Part shown: one piece after another, positions 46,911 through 56,013 of the stretch | Layout of the letters: each line of letters begins with the position of its first letter | Numbering within the stretch: position 1 is the first letter of the stretch | Assembly: GCA_965199585.1 (NCBI GenBank) | Contig: CBDASI010000002.1 | Span: 3,472,001 to 3,536,000, forward strand | Length of the DNA stretch: 64,000 bases | From: JAVVHH01 sp965199585 | Lineage (GTDB): Bacteria; Pseudomonadota; Alphaproteobacteria; Acetobacterales; Acetobacteraceae | Reading direction: 5' to 3' | Program-made: the position numbers and the translations under genes | Notes under the pieces: model-generated | Database searches by the model: none | Told to the model about the DNA's origin: nothing | The model's input: the letters and a program-made list of their open reading frames with translations, nothing else

Positions 46911-48011
46911 CTAAACTGGCTGTGGGGGCCGCACCATCGCACGTTGGCCGCGCATCGCCAAAGGTGTCTGTGCCAAGACGCTGCGTGACGCGGGTTTCCT
47001 GGACTGCCGCATCATCCTTAGCAGCATGCCCTCGCGCAATCCGCGGTCGGCGACGGTCACGTCGACCATCGGCCAAGTCTGCCGGATCGCCTCGAACACG
47101 GCGCAGCCCGGCAACACGAACTCGACCCGGTCCGGCCCGACGCACGGGTGCGCCGCCAGCCCGGCGGGTCCGAGCCGCTGCAGCAGCGACACCGCGTCGG
47201 CGGCATCGCGCGTGCTGATCACGGCGCCGTCGACCAACGGCCGGCGATAGCGGTCGAGCTTCAGTACCACACCCGCCAGCGTCGTCACCGTGCCGCTGGT
47301 CCCCAGCAGGCGGACGCCGCCGTCGCGCGCTTCGTGACCGATGCAGTGAATGCGCTCGAAACTCTGCAGGCGCACCTTGATGTCGTCGACCATGGCCTGG
47401 AACCCGGCCTCGGTGAACCCTGCCCGGCCATACCGCTCGGCCAGCGTCACGACGCCGACCGGCAGGCTGTCATAGCCGATCAGCTCGGGCGCCCCGTTGC
47501 CGAGACGGATCCAGGCCAGCTCGGTCGAGCCGCCGCCGATGTCGAACAGCAGCGCCCGCCTACCCTCGCCGTGCAGCAGTGGCGCGCAGCTCTCCAGCGT
47601 CAGTTCGGCCTCCTCGCGCGTCGAGATCAGGTCGAAGCGGAGGCCGGTCTCCTCCAGCGCGCGGGCGAGGAACTCGCGTCCATTGACCGCCTGCCGGCAC
47701 GCCTCGGTTGCCACCGCGCGCACGATCCGCACCGGCCGCCGCTCGAGGCGGGCCGAAATCGCGGCCAGCGCCGTGAGCGTCCGGTCCATCGCCGGAGAGC
47801 CCAGCCGGCCATGCGCCTGTAATCCCTCCCCGAGCCGCACGGCACGGCTGAAACTATCGACGACGCGGAACTCGGAACCGTGGGTCGGGACGCCGACGAG
47901 CAGCCGGCAATTGTTCGTGCCGAGGTCGATCGCCGCGAACCCGCTGCCACCCTCGGTATGACCGCGACGCGTTTGCGTCCGGCCGCCCTGCTCTACGGCG
48001 ATGCCTGCCAT
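46911..48011 (-). CDS. ppx: Exopolyphosphatase / guanosine pentaphosphatase (Ppx/GppA family)
   Basis: 366 residues with the ASKHA ATPase-like phosphate motifs: FAAIDLGTNNCRLLVG at the N-terminus, the conserved RAVATEACRQA stretch, DIGGGSTEL and LLGTSGTVTTLAG. It covers only the catalytic domains I-II. The C-terminal HD-like domain of E. coli Ppx (513 residues) is missing, as is usual in alphaproteobacteria. It removes terminal phosphate from polyphosphate and/or pppGpp. First gene of the ppx-rlmE pair; ATG 48011. Confidence 0.92.
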   Translation of the reverse strand: MAGIAVEQGGRTQTRRGHTEGGSGFAAIDLGTNNCRLLVGVPTHGSEFRVVDSFSRAVRLGEGLQAHGRLGSPAMDRTLTALAAISARLERRPVRIVRAVATEACRQAVNGREFLARALEETGLRFDLISTREEAELTLESCAPLLHGEGRRALLFDIGGGSTELAWIRLGNGAPELIGYDSLPVGVVTLAERYGRAGFTEAGFQAMVDDIKVRLQSFERIHCIGHEARDGGVRLLGTSGTVTTLAGVVLKLDRYRRPLVDGAVISTRDAADAVSLLQRLGPAGLAAHPCVGPDRVEFVLPGCAVFEAIRQTWPMVDVTVADRGLREGMLLRMMRQSRKPASRSVLAQTPLAMRGQRAMVRPPQPV

Positions 48012-48103
48012 GTTTTGGCCCTTCCCGAATGAGTGTGGGCGAAGCAGTGCTCGACGTCGAGCCTCTTCTGACGATCGGCGCGTCCGGCACGGCCGCTTCC
48101 CGG

Positions 48104-48132
48104 TTGCGAGCCCTCGTGACCCATGCTAACCA
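48104..48132 (+). promoter_or_regulatory. Possible sigma-70-type promoter of tRNA-Gln
   Basis: TTGCGA (48104-48109) and TAACCA (48127-48132) are 17 bases apart and 22 bases before the mature tRNA 5' end. The -10 match is weak, so this is a candidate only. Confidence 0.3.
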
Positions 48133-48154
48133 CTTCGCCGCACGCAGCGCCGCT

Positions 48155-48228
48155 TGGGGAATAGTTTAGCGGTAGAACCTCCGACTCTGACTCGGATAGC
48201 CTTGGTTCGAATCCAGGTTCCCCAGCCA
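48155..48228 (+). tRNA. tRNA-Gln, anticodon CUG, with encoded CCA
   Basis: The acceptor stem TGGGGAA pairs with TTCCCCA (7 base pairs), with G as discriminator and an encoded CCA at 48226-48228. The anticodon stem TCCGA/TCGGA encloses the loop CTCTGAC, which places CTG at positions 34-36, reading CAG (Gln). The T arm has the invariant TTCGAAT loop with a CTTGG/CCAGG stem, and the D arm has AGTTTAGCGGT. The gene is on the plus strand between divergent ppx and the nuclease gene, which starts 30 bases after its CCA, so the two may share a transcript. Confidence 0.96.
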
Positions 48229-48258
48229 GCGGCGTTTGCGACCACGGGCGGAGACGGC

Positions 48259-49515
48259 GTGAGTTTTCGGTTCGTGCATGCGGCAGACCTCCATCTCGAC
48301 TCGCCACTACGCTCCCTAGCGCTCCGTGACCCGGCGCTCGCCGACCTGATCGGCAATGCCACCCGCCGCGCTTTCGTCGCCATCGTCCGCCTCTGTCTCG
48401 ATGAACGCGTCGACGCGCTGCTCCTGTCCGGCGACCTGTACGACGGCGATCAGACGTCGATGAAGACGGCACGTTTCCTCGCTGACCAGATCGACGCGCT
48501 GCACCGGGCCGGCATCAAGGTTTTCATCATCCGCGGCAATCACGACGCGCTGTCGAAGATCACCAAGGAGCTCGCCTATCCCGACAGCGTCACCATCTTC
48601 GGCGGCCGTGCCTCCGCAATCACGCTGGCCGCCGGCGACCGGCCCGTGGTCATCCACGGCATCAGCTTCGCCAACGCGCACGCGCCGGAAAGCCTGCTCA
48701 CCAAGTTCCGCCCGCCGGTCGAGGGCGCGGTCAACATCGGCCTGCTGCACACCAGCCTCGGCGGCACGGCGGGCCACGATCCCTACGCGCCCTGCGACGT
48801 CGCCGACCTGCATCAAAGCGGCTTTCGCTATTGGGCGCTCGGGCACATCCACGGCCGCTCCGCCCTGACGGGAGACGCCACCATCGTGATGCCCGGCATG
48901 CCGCAGGGCCGCGACATCGGCGAGGCCGGCGCCAAATCGGTGACGCTCGTGACCGTGGCCGATGACGGCGCGATCATATTGGAGGCGCGGCACACCAGCG
49001 TCGCCCAATTCGAACGCGTCACCGTCGATCTGGACGGGATCGAGGACTGGCGCGGGATGGCGGCTGCGTTCGGCACCGCGCTGGGCGTCGCCCGCGACGG
49101 CGCCGTCTCCGAGCACCTGGTCGCACGCCTGCGACTGACCGGCACCACGCCGCTCGCATGGCGCCTGCGACGCGACGCCGACCTGTTGCGGACCGAGGCC
49201 GAGCACCAGGCCGCCGCCGCCGGCCGGACCTGGATCGACAAGCTCGAGATCGACGTCCAGCCCCCCGTTTCCGCGCCACAGCGTTTCGCCGCCGACCCAC
49301 TGGACGAGCTACGCCGCCTGATGGGCGAGATCGCCGAGGACGCGTCCTACCGTGCCGAGATCGCCGATATCGCGGAGGACCTGCGCGCCCAGTTGCCGCC
49401 CGAATGCCGTTCCGTCCTCGGTGCCGACCCGGCCGCCTTCGGCGCCGCCCTTGAGACGGCGACCCGGGACGGGATCGACGAGATCCTCGCGCGATTGAAG
49501 ACCGGAGGCGGCTGA
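48259..49515 (+). CDS. SbcD/YhaO-like DNA repair metallophosphoesterase (exonuclease)
   Basis: 418 residues from GTG 48259, with GGAGA upstream; reading further upstream would enter the tRNA. The calcineurin-like metal site is complete: DLHLDSP, SGDLYDG, RGNHDA and the GHIHG histidines. This is the YhaO/SbcD/Mre11 group, a nuclease acting on DNA ends with an SMC-like ATPase. The partner gene follows with a TGATG overlap, confirming the pair. The C-terminal part (about 300-418) carries the capping region that binds the ATPase. Role probably in double-strand-break or hairpin processing; anti-phage activity is possible but not shown. Confidence 0.9.
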   Translation: MSFRFVHAADLHLDSPLRSLALRDPALADLIGNATRRAFVAIVRLCLDERVDALLLSGDLYDGDQTSMKTARFLADQIDALHRAGIKVFIIRGNHDALSKITKELAYPDSVTIFGGRASAITLAAGDRPVVIHGISFANAHAPESLLTKFRPPVEGAVNIGLLHTSLGGTAGHDPYAPCDVADLHQSGFRYWALGHIHGRSALTGDATIVMPGMPQGRDIGEAGAKSVTLVTVADDGAIILEARHTSVAQFERVTVDLDGIEDWRGMAAAFGTALGVARDGAVSEHLVARLRLTGTTPLAWRLRRDADLLRTEAEHQAAAAGRTWIDKLEIDVQPPVSAPQRFAADPLDELRRLMGEIAEDASYRAEIADIAEDLRAQLPPECRSVLGADPAAFGAALETATRDGIDEILARLKTGGG

Positions 49516-52500
49516 TGCGGCTGCGCCGGCTCGAGCTGGCCCGCTACGGCAAGTTCACCGACCGCAGCATCGATTTCGGCGAAGCCGTCCCCGACGCGCC
49601 AGACCTGCACGTCGTCTACGGCCCCAACGAGGCCGGCAAGTCGACCCTGTTCGCCGGGTTCCTCGACCTGCTGTTCGGCATCGAGCTGCAGAGCCGTTAC
49701 GGCTTCCTGCACCCGTACGAGACCATGCGCGTCGGCGGCTGCCTCGAACTGTCGGACGGTCCGCATGAGCTGATGCGGGTCAAGAAGCCGCAGCCGACCC
49801 TGCGCGACGCCAACGACCGGCCGGTCGCGCAGACGCTGCTGGCCGGGGCACTGAGCGGCCTCGACCGCGCGGCGTACCGCACGATGTTCTCGCTCGACGA
49901 CGAGACGCTGGAGAGCGGCGGCAACAGTATCCTGGCCAGCAACGGCGAGCTGGGGGAGCTGCTGTTCTCCGCCAGCGCCGGCCTCGCCGAACTGAGCCAG
50001 ACCCTGCTCGAGATCCGCCAGGACGCCGACACCTTCGCCAAGATCCGCGGCCGCTCCGGCGAGCTGCAGAAGCTCAAGGCGGCTCTGGCGACGCTGAAGC
50101 AGGAGCGCGACGCGATCGACGTCCAGGCCGGCGCCTACGCGCAACTGGCCAAGCAGCGCGACGATGCCGAGCGCGAGTATGGCCTCGCCTTGGCCGAGCT
50201 CTCCCGCCGGCAGGTCGAGCTGGCGCGGCTGCGGCGGCTGCGGCTCGCGCTGCCCCGGCTGGCGGCGTTGCGCGCCATCACCGAACGGCTGGATCGCTTC
50301 GGCCCCCTCCCCTCGGTGCCCGACGGTTGGCAGACCGAGCTGCCTCAACTCGAACGCGACGCCTCGCGCCACCGCTCGGCGACCGAGCGGACCGGCGAGG
50401 CGGTCGAACTCCTGGTCCGGGCGCTCGAAGCTTTACCCGCCGACCCCGCCGCCATCTCCATCGCCAGCCAAATGAGCCAACTCGAGGGTCTCGGCGCGCG
50501 CGATCTGACCGCGCAGCTCGACCTGCCGCCACGGCGCGCCGACCTGGCCCGCGCCGACGAGGCAGTTCGCCGCATCCTGATCGCCCTCGGCCGCGCCGAC
50601 GCGCCGGACCCCGCCGCGCTCCTGCTCACGGTCGCGCAGACGGGCACCATCGAAGCTCTATTGAGCCGACGTTCCGGCATCGAGCAGAGCCTCGCCATCA
50701 CCAATGACGAGCTGCTGGACGCGGCGCACCGCCTTGCCATCGCGCGCGGCAGGCTGGGGCCCGACCTGGTGACCCCACCGGGTTTGGCGCTGGTCAGGGC
50801 GGCCCTGGCCGATTGGCAGTCGAGCGATCACGCCGCTCGTCTGCGCACCGCTTCGAGCGCGCGGGAGCAGCGTGCCCAGGCCCTTGCGGACGCGCTCGGC
50901 GCGCTGCATCCATGGTCCGGCGACGTCGCTGACCTGGCCGCCTTGGTGCTGCCGTCGGCGCAGGTCGTGCAGGGTTGGGCGGCCGAGGCGGAGCGCGTCG
51001 GGCGGGAACTGGCCCTGCGCCAGGCACCGATCGAGACGCTCGAGGCCGAACTGATCGCGCGGGAGGCCGAGCTCGCGTCGGCGGTGCATCGATCGCCGGA
51101 CCAGGACGACGTCGACCTCAGGACGGTGCGGGAAGCCGCCTGGGCCGCACATCGCCGCGCGCTCGACGACAGCAGCGCCGACCGCTTCGAGGCCGCCTTG
51201 CGCCGCGACGACGCCGCTGCCGCCGACCGCCTGGCCGCGGAACGCACCCACGCACAACGCGCCGAAGCGGTCCAAGCCGCGGCCCACAAGCGGGCCGAGC
51301 TCGCCGACGCCAAGCGCAAGCTGGCCGCAGCGGTCGAGGCCGAGCGCGCCCGCGCCGCCCGGCTCGACGCCGACCTGGCGACCGTCAGCCCGGCCTTGCG
51401 GCCGCTCTCCGCCGCCGCGTTCGCCGCCTGGCACCCGCTCCGTCAGGTCGCCCTGACCACCGGGTCGCATCTTCGGGACGCCGAGCGCGACGTCACCCAG
51501 GCCCGCAGCGACGAGGCCGGTCTGCGCACCCGGCTCGGGGCCGCGCTGACCCAGGCCGCGATCGCCCATGACCCGGCCGCCCCCGCCGCGACGCTCGCGA
51601 TCCTCGCCCGCGAGAGCATCGACCGCGATGCCATGCTCGACGCGCTGCGCAAGGACTTCGCGGATTGCGAGCGGAACCTCGCTGCCCGCGAGCCCGCGGT
51701 CGACAAGGCCGCGCGGACAGATCAGGCGTGGCGCGCCGCCTGGCAGGCCGCGTGCGCCGGATGCGGGCTCGACGCGGCGGCGCCGCCGGAGACCGTGCGC
51801 GCCATGCTGGCCGCGCTCGCCTCGCTCGGCCCCGCGCTCGAAAAGCGCGACGACCTAGCCGGCCGCATCCGCGACATGGAACACGATCGGTCCGCCTTCG
51901 CTGCGCTGGTCACCGGCCTGGCCGCCAGCCTGGGGATCGAGACGGACGGCCGCCCGGCGTCGAGCCTCGTCGCCGTACTGACCGAGCGCGTTCGGTCCGC
52001 CATCCATGGTGAGAGCGAGCGGGTTCGCTTGGAGCGCGCGCTGGTCGACGCGCGGGAGGCCGACCGGGTCGCCAGGCACGACGCCAGCGCGCATGCCGGC
52101 CGGGTCGACGAGATGATGCGGGCGCTGCAGGCGACCTCGCTGCTCGAAGTGGCCGACCGGCTGCGCGACGTCCGGGAGAAAGCGGATGCGGAGCTGCAGG
52201 CCGCCACGGCGCGGCGGGAGCTCCTGGCGACGTTGGACATCGCCACGATCGGCGAGGCGGAAACGATGCTTGCCGGTCACACCGATACGGCGCTGGAAGG
52301 CGAGGAAGCCGCGCTGGTGACGCCGCGCGACACGCTCGAGCTCCGCATCCGCGCCCTGTTCGCCGAGCGCGAGGCCGCGGCCGCCCGCATCGCGGCGGTC
52401 GGCGGCGATGACGTTGCAGCCCGCATCGAGGAGCGCCGCCGCACGCAACTGCTCGAGATCGAGGATAAGGCCAGCCACTACCTACGCCTGCGCATCGGCA

Positions 52501-52952
52501 TCGCCGCCGCCGACCGCGCGCTGCGCGCCTATCGCGACCAGCATCGCAGCTCGATGATGCAGCAGGCCTCGGACGCGTTCAGCCTCATCAGCCGCGGCAC
52601 CTACCGTGGCCTCGGCACCCAGCCGGGACGCGACGGCGACATCCTCGTCGCGCTAGCTGCCAACGGCAGCTCGAAACTGGCACAGGACCTCTCGAAGGGC
52701 GCCCGGTTCCAACTCTATCTCGCCTTGCGCGCCGCCGGCTATCGGGAGTTCGCCAAGCTCCGCCCCACCGTGCCGTTCATCGCCGACGACATCATGGAGA
52801 CCTTCGACGATTTCCGCGCCGAGGAGACGCTCAAGGTCCTCGCCGACATGTCCCGCCTCGGACAGGTGATCTACCTAACCCATCACGGCCACCTGCGCGA
52901 CCTCGCCATGCGCGTGGTGCCCAGCGTGAGGACCTACGACCTGCTTCCGTGA
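49515..52952 (+). CDS. YhaN/SbcC-like SMC-type ATPase
   Basis: 1145 residues. An N-terminal ABC half-domain has Walker A GPNEAGKSTLF (about residues 36-46) and the long YhaN-type RYGKFTDRSIDFG opening. About 800 residues of Ala/Arg/Glu/Asp-rich coiled coil follow, and a C-terminal half-domain ends with LSKGARFQLYLALRAAGYREF (signature) and PFIADDIMETFDD (Walker B). The coiled coil contains a CAGCG-like cysteine region about residue 755, but not a clear central CxxC zinc hook. Coupled to the nuclease gene by a TGATG overlap. It is the large subunit of a YhaO-YhaN type complex acting on DNA ends. Confidence 0.88.
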   Translation: MRLRRLELARYGKFTDRSIDFGEAVPDAPDLHVVYGPNEAGKSTLFAGFLDLLFGIELQSRYGFLHPYETMRVGGCLELSDGPHELMRVKKPQPTLRDANDRPVAQTLLAGALSGLDRAAYRTMFSLDDETLESGGNSILASNGELGELLFSASAGLAELSQTLLEIRQDADTFAKIRGRSGELQKLKAALATLKQERDAIDVQAGAYAQLAKQRDDAEREYGLALAELSRRQVELARLRRLRLALPRLAALRAITERLDRFGPLPSVPDGWQTELPQLERDASRHRSATERTGEAVELLVRALEALPADPAAISIASQMSQLEGLGARDLTAQLDLPPRRADLARADEAVRRILIALGRADAPDPAALLLTVAQTGTIEALLSRRSGIEQSLAITNDELLDAAHRLAIARGRLGPDLVTPPGLALVRAALADWQSSDHAARLRTASSAREQRAQALADALGALHPWSGDVADLAALVLPSAQVVQGWAAEAERVGRELALRQAPIETLEAELIAREAELASAVHRSPDQDDVDLRTVREAAWAAHRRALDDSSADRFEAALRRDDAAAADRLAAERTHAQRAEAVQAAAHKRAELADAKRKLAAAVEAERARAARLDADLATVSPALRPLSAAAFAAWHPLRQVALTTGSHLRDAERDVTQARSDEAGLRTRLGAALTQAAIAHDPAAPAATLAILARESIDRDAMLDALRKDFADCERNLAAREPAVDKAARTDQAWRAAWQAACAGCGLDAAAPPETVRAMLAALASLGPALEKRDDLAGRIRDMEHDRSAFAALVTGLAASLGIETDGRPASSLVAVLTERVRSAIHGESERVRLERALVDAREADRVARHDASAHAGRVDEMMRALQATSLLEVADRLRDVREKADAELQAATARRELLATLDIATIGEAETMLAGHTDTALEGEEAALVTPRDTLELRIRALFAEREAAAARIAAVGGDDVAARIEERRRTQLLEIEDKASHYLRLRIGIAAADRALRAYRDQHRSSMMQQASDAFSLISRGTYRGLGTQPGRDGDILVALAANGSSKLAQDLSKGARFQLYLALRAAGYREFAKLRPTVPFIADDIMETFDDFRAEETLKVLADMSRLGQVIYLTHHGHLRDLAMRVVPSVRTYDLLP

Positions 52953-53031
52953 TCTCATGTTAACTTTTGACACGAGGATGTGCGGCGATGCGGCGATGCT
53001 TTGTGCGTCGGCACCCTCATCTCCCGCTGCA

Positions 53032-53871
53032 ATGATTCGTTATCTGATCGCCGAGAGCGAAACCACCGATCAACGCGAGCGACGCCGCCGCACGACGGGC
53101 TTGAGTTCAGCGGAGAGCTTCGCCGCCACGCTGCGCGTCCTCACCCCCGGCGCGATCTGCGACATCGCCCGCCCGCACGAGGCGGACTCCCAACTTCCCG
53201 GCCCGCTCGGCGGCTATGACGGGGTGTTCCTCAGCGGCTCGCCTTTGCATGTCTATGACGACAAGCCCGAGACGAGGCGGCAGCTCGCCTTCATGCGCGC
53301 CGTATTCGCCTCCGGCACGCCGAGCTTCGGTTCGTGCGCTGGGCTGCAGGTGGCGGTTGCCGCCGCGGGGGGCGATGTCGCCAAGGCGCCCCGTCACGAG
53401 GTCGCCATCGCTCGGCGGATCACCGCGACCGACGCCGGCCGCCGCCACCCGCTCCTCGCCGGCCGGCCCGACGTCTGGGACGCGCTGGCGATCCATTCCG
53501 ATCAGGTGACCCGGCTGCCATCCGGCGCGACCCTGCTGGCCGGCAACAAGCTGTGCCCGATCCAGGCGGCAGAGATCCGTTTCGACAACGGCGTGTTCTG
53601 GGGAGTGCAGTATCATCCCGAACTGACGCCGCAGGAGATTGCCCAGGCCATGCTGCGGCAGTCCGACGACATCATCGAGCAGGGCCTCGCGCGCACCGAA
53701 GCCGATGTGTCCGACCAAGCGGCACGGCTGCAGGCGCTTGGTGACGATCCGACCCGTGACGACCTGGCCTGGTGCCTCGGCGTCGACCTCCAGATCACCG
53801 ACCCGGTCGAACGACACCGCGAGCTTGCCAACTTCATCGAGACCCAATGCCGGGTCCGGGTCGCCGCTTAG
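53032..53871 (+). CDS. Class I glutamine amidotransferase (GATase1_GMP_Synthase-like)
   Basis: 279 residues from ATG 53032; the frame extends upstream to 52957 but the family start MIRYLIAE fits here. The nucleophile elbow FGSCAGLQ has the catalytic Cys, and QYHPELTPQE supplies His and Glu. The oxyanion strand GVFLSGSPLHV is also present. It resembles the stand-alone amidotransferases related to GuaA and to gamma-glutamyl-GABA-type hydrolases; the acceptor is unknown. It follows the ATPase gene after 79 bases. Its TAG overlaps the TAA of the convergent small ORF. Confidence 0.85.
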   Translation: MIRYLIAESETTDQRERRRRTTGLSSAESFAATLRVLTPGAICDIARPHEADSQLPGPLGGYDGVFLSGSPLHVYDDKPETRRQLAFMRAVFASGTPSFGSCAGLQVAVAAAGGDVAKAPRHEVAIARRITATDAGRRHPLLAGRPDVWDALAIHSDQVTRLPSGATLLAGNKLCPIQAAEIRFDNGVFWGVQYHPELTPQEIAQAMLRQSDDIIEQGLARTEADVSDQAARLQALGDDPTRDDLAWCLGVDLQITDPVERHRELANFIETQCRVRVAA

Positions 53872-54029
53872 AGCAGCACAATTATAAGGTAGAGCGTGGC
53901 GGCAAACAGGATTCCGCCACCGATGACCGACAGCACCTGACCGACAACCGAAACGGCGACGGGAGCGCGCTGGGACAGCCCCGTATCGGCGTCGTCACTG
54001 TAGAAATGTGGATAAGTTATATAGCTCAT
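53868..54029 (-). CDS. Small hypothetical single-pass membrane protein (53 residues)
   Basis: An uninterrupted frame of 53 codons from ATG 54029 to TAA 53868. A polar, Tyr/Asp-rich head of about 23 residues (MSYITYPHFYSDD) leads into a hydrophobic, Gly-containing helix ending at the C-terminus (GGGILFAATLYLIIVLL). This is a plausible tail-anchored small protein. The spacing of its Shine-Dalgarno (GGGA about 10 bases upstream) is weak. The region is more AT-rich than its surroundings, so the reading frame is less likely to be a GC artefact. No family recognised. Confidence 0.5.
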   Translation of the reverse strand: MSYITYPHFYSDDADTGLSQRAPVAVSVVGQVLSVIGGGILFAATLYLIIVLL

Positions 54030-54118
54030 CTAGGCGTTCCCGCTCCCGTCGCAGGAGTAACGCTACACGCACCTAGAGGAACAATACAAGAACATTGATC
54101 GCCGTTTCCAGTGAGCGA

Positions 54119-54514
54119 TCAGCCCCCGTAGTCAGTGTCGCTCACCTTCTCCATCCAGTCCACCGGCGAACCGTCGAGCTTCTCCTGCACGGCGATGTGC
54201 GACATCGCCGTGGTCGGCCCGGCGCCGTGCCAATGCTTCTCGCCGGGCGGAAAGAACACCACGTCGCCCGGTCGGATCTCCTCGATCGGCCCACCCAGAC
54301 GTTGCGCCCGGCCGCAGCCGGCGGTGACGATCAGGGTCTGGCCGAGCGGATGCGTGTGCCAGGCGGTGCGGGCGCCGGGCTCGAAGGTGACGAGCGCCAT
54401 GGCGACCCGCGCCGGATCCGGCGGCGAGAAGAGTGGGTCGATCCGCACCGTGCCGGTGAAATACTCGGCCGGACCTTTGGCCGAGGGCTGACTGCCGCTG
54501 CGCTTGATGTCCAT
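54119..54514 (-). CDS. Cupin-domain protein
   Basis: 131 residues with both cupin motifs: GARTAWHTHPLGQTLIV (motif 1, two His and a Gln/Glu position) and PGDVVFFPPGEKHWHGA (motif 2 with the third His). The wider pattern (FTGTVRIDPLFSPPDP, HIAVQE) matches the short cupins often labelled carboxymuconolactone-decarboxylase-associated or hydroxynitrile-lyase-like. These bind Mn or Fe and some cleave cyanohydrins, but the true substrate is unknown. ATG 54514. It appears to be a stand-alone gene. Confidence 0.85.
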   Translation of the reverse strand: MDIKRSGSQPSAKGPAEYFTGTVRIDPLFSPPDPARVAMALVTFEPGARTAWHTHPLGQTLIVTAGCGRAQRLGGPIEEIRPGDVVFFPPGEKHWHGAGPTTAMSHIAVQEKLDGSPVDWMEKVSDTDYGG

Positions 54515-54597
54515 TCCATCGTCTCCGTTGAGCCGCGCCTACTGCGCGGACCCAACGATAAACGCCGCTGCTCCAAGAAGGTCGCTATCGCCCGCGG

Positions 54598-54954
54598 CTA
54601 ACGTGGATATCCGTCGTCGAAGCGCCTGTCACGCCGGATCGCGGGCGGCAAGCGTCTCGATGTATAAGGGTTGGCCTGTGGCGTCGGATATGCGCCGGCT
54701 CCATACGGGTCCTGCTGGGTGCCGCCGCCCATCTGCGGCGAGGCGTAAATCTCGATCGGCGGATCTTCGGCCCGCCGCTGCTCCTGGCGCGGCGCATGGG
54801 GCGCGTTGAAAATCTCCGGCTCCGGCCGTGGATGCTCACTGCGCGGCCGGACCGGCTCGCCGGTCAGAATATCGATGCGCGGCCCCTGCTGCGCGACGGC
54901 CGGGGCGGCCAGCAGCGTGACGGCGGCGAGAAGGGCGAGCGTGCGACTGGACAT
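54598..54954 (-). CDS. Hypothetical secreted proline-rich protein
   Basis: 118 residues from ATG 54954. A Sec signal peptide is evident (LALLAAVTLLAAPAVAQQ), followed by a short mature chain of about 95 residues rich in Pro, Arg, Glu and Tyr with no hydrophobic core, probably disordered. An upstream in-frame ATG (54984) would push the signal inward, so the later start is preferred. No family recognised. Confidence 0.6.
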   Translation of the reverse strand: MSSRTLALLAAVTLLAAPAVAQQGPRIDILTGEPVRPRSEHPRPEPEIFNAPHAPRQEQRRAEDPPIEIYASPQMGGGTQQDPYGAGAYPTPQANPYTSRRLPPAIRRDRRFDDGYPR

Positions 54955-55014
54955 GGCAGAGCCGGGCTGTGGCACGGTGATCATACCATGTTAACGACGC
55001 TCCGTCGCGGTCGA

Positions 55015-56013
55015 TCAGGCGGCGTCGGCCGGCGCCAGCGCGATCGCCTGGCGCAACGCCTCCAGCAGGCTCCGCTCGTCCGCCCGCCCGCTGCCGGCGA
55101 TGTCGAACGCCGTGCCGTGATCGACCGAGGTGCGGATCACCGGCAGCCCGACGGTGATGTTCACGCCGGATTCCAGCCCCAGCACCTTCACCGGTCCGTG
55201 CCCCTGATCGTGATACATCGCGACCACCATGTCGAAATCGCCACGCCCGGCGCGGAAGAACAGCGTGTCGGCCGGTAGCGGTCCCTCGACGTCCCAACCG
55301 CGAGCCCGGCACGCCGCGATGGCCGGCACAATCTTCTCCGCTTCCTCGCCCTGGCCGAACAACCCGTTCTCGCCGGCATGCGGATTGATCGCGCACACCC
55401 CGATCTTCTGCCGGGGTAGCCCGGCCTTGACCAACACACCGTGCCCGCGCGCGATGGTGCGCTCGACCAGGCCGGGCTCGATCTTCCGGATCGCGTCGAT
55501 CAGCCCGATATGCGTCGTGACATGGATCACCCGCAGATTCGGCGCGGTGAGCATCATCGAGACCTCCGGCGTGTGGGTCAGCGCCGCCAGGATCTCGGTG
55601 TGCCCCGGGTATCTGTGCCCGCCGGCGTGCAGCGCTTCCTTGTTGAGCGGCGCGGTGCAGATCGCACCGACCTTGCCGGCCATCGCGAGCGCCGTCGCCG
55701 CTTCGATGTAGCGGAATGCCGCATCGCCGGCGATCGGCGACAACCGGCCCCAGGCCAGGTCGGCCGGGATCAGCTGCAGGTCGATGCAGTCGACCGCGCC
55801 GAACCCGTACTGTGCCTGCCCGATGTCCGGGATCGCCCTGACCGCCAGCGCGCTGCCCACCAGCGCACCCGCCGCCTCGAGCCGCGCGGCATCGCCGATC
55901 ACCAGCGGCCGGCAGCGCTCGTACAGCTCCGCGTGCGCCAGGCTCTTCATGATGATCTCGGGGCCGACGCCGGCGGCGTCGCCCATGGTGATCGCGATGA
56001 CGGGACGGCTCAT
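55015..56013 (-). CDS. pdxA2: PdxA-family 4-phosphohydroxy-threonine/threonate dehydrogenase (probably PdxA2)
   Basis: 332 residues. The opening VIAITMGDAAGVGPEII, the metal-binding DQGHGPVK with GLPVIRTSVDHGTAFDIAG near the end, and GHTEILA are PdxA signatures. PdxA proper makes the vitamin B6 precursor. PdxA2 instead oxidises and decarboxylates D-threonate or D-erythronate 4-phosphate to dihydroxyacetone phosphate. The ATGA overlap with the upstream four-carbon acid sugar kinase gene favours the catabolic PdxA2 role. ATG 56013. The residue differences between the two types cannot be judged safely by eye. Confidence 0.85.
   Translation of the reverse strand: MSRPVIAITMGDAAGVGPEIIMKSLAHAELYERCRPLVIGDAARLEAAGALVGSALAVRAIPDIGQAQYGFGAVDCIDLQLIPADLAWGRLSPIAGDAAFRYIEAATALAMAGKVGAICTAPLNKEALHAGGHRYPGHTEILAALTHTPEVSMMLTAPNLRVIHVTTHIGLIDAIRKIEPGLVERTIARGHGVLVKAGLPRQKIGVCAINPHAGENGLFGQGEEAEKIVPAIAACRARGWDVEGPLPADTLFFRAGRGDFDMVVAMYHDQGHGPVKVLGLESGVNITVGLPVIRTSVDHGTAFDIAGSGRADERSLLEALRQAIALAPADAA

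Noticed and set aside
48154..48258. Upstream extension of the SbcD-like gene through the tRNA
   Set aside because: The tRNA folds perfectly and carries encoded CCA; the GTG at 48259 has its own ribosome site.
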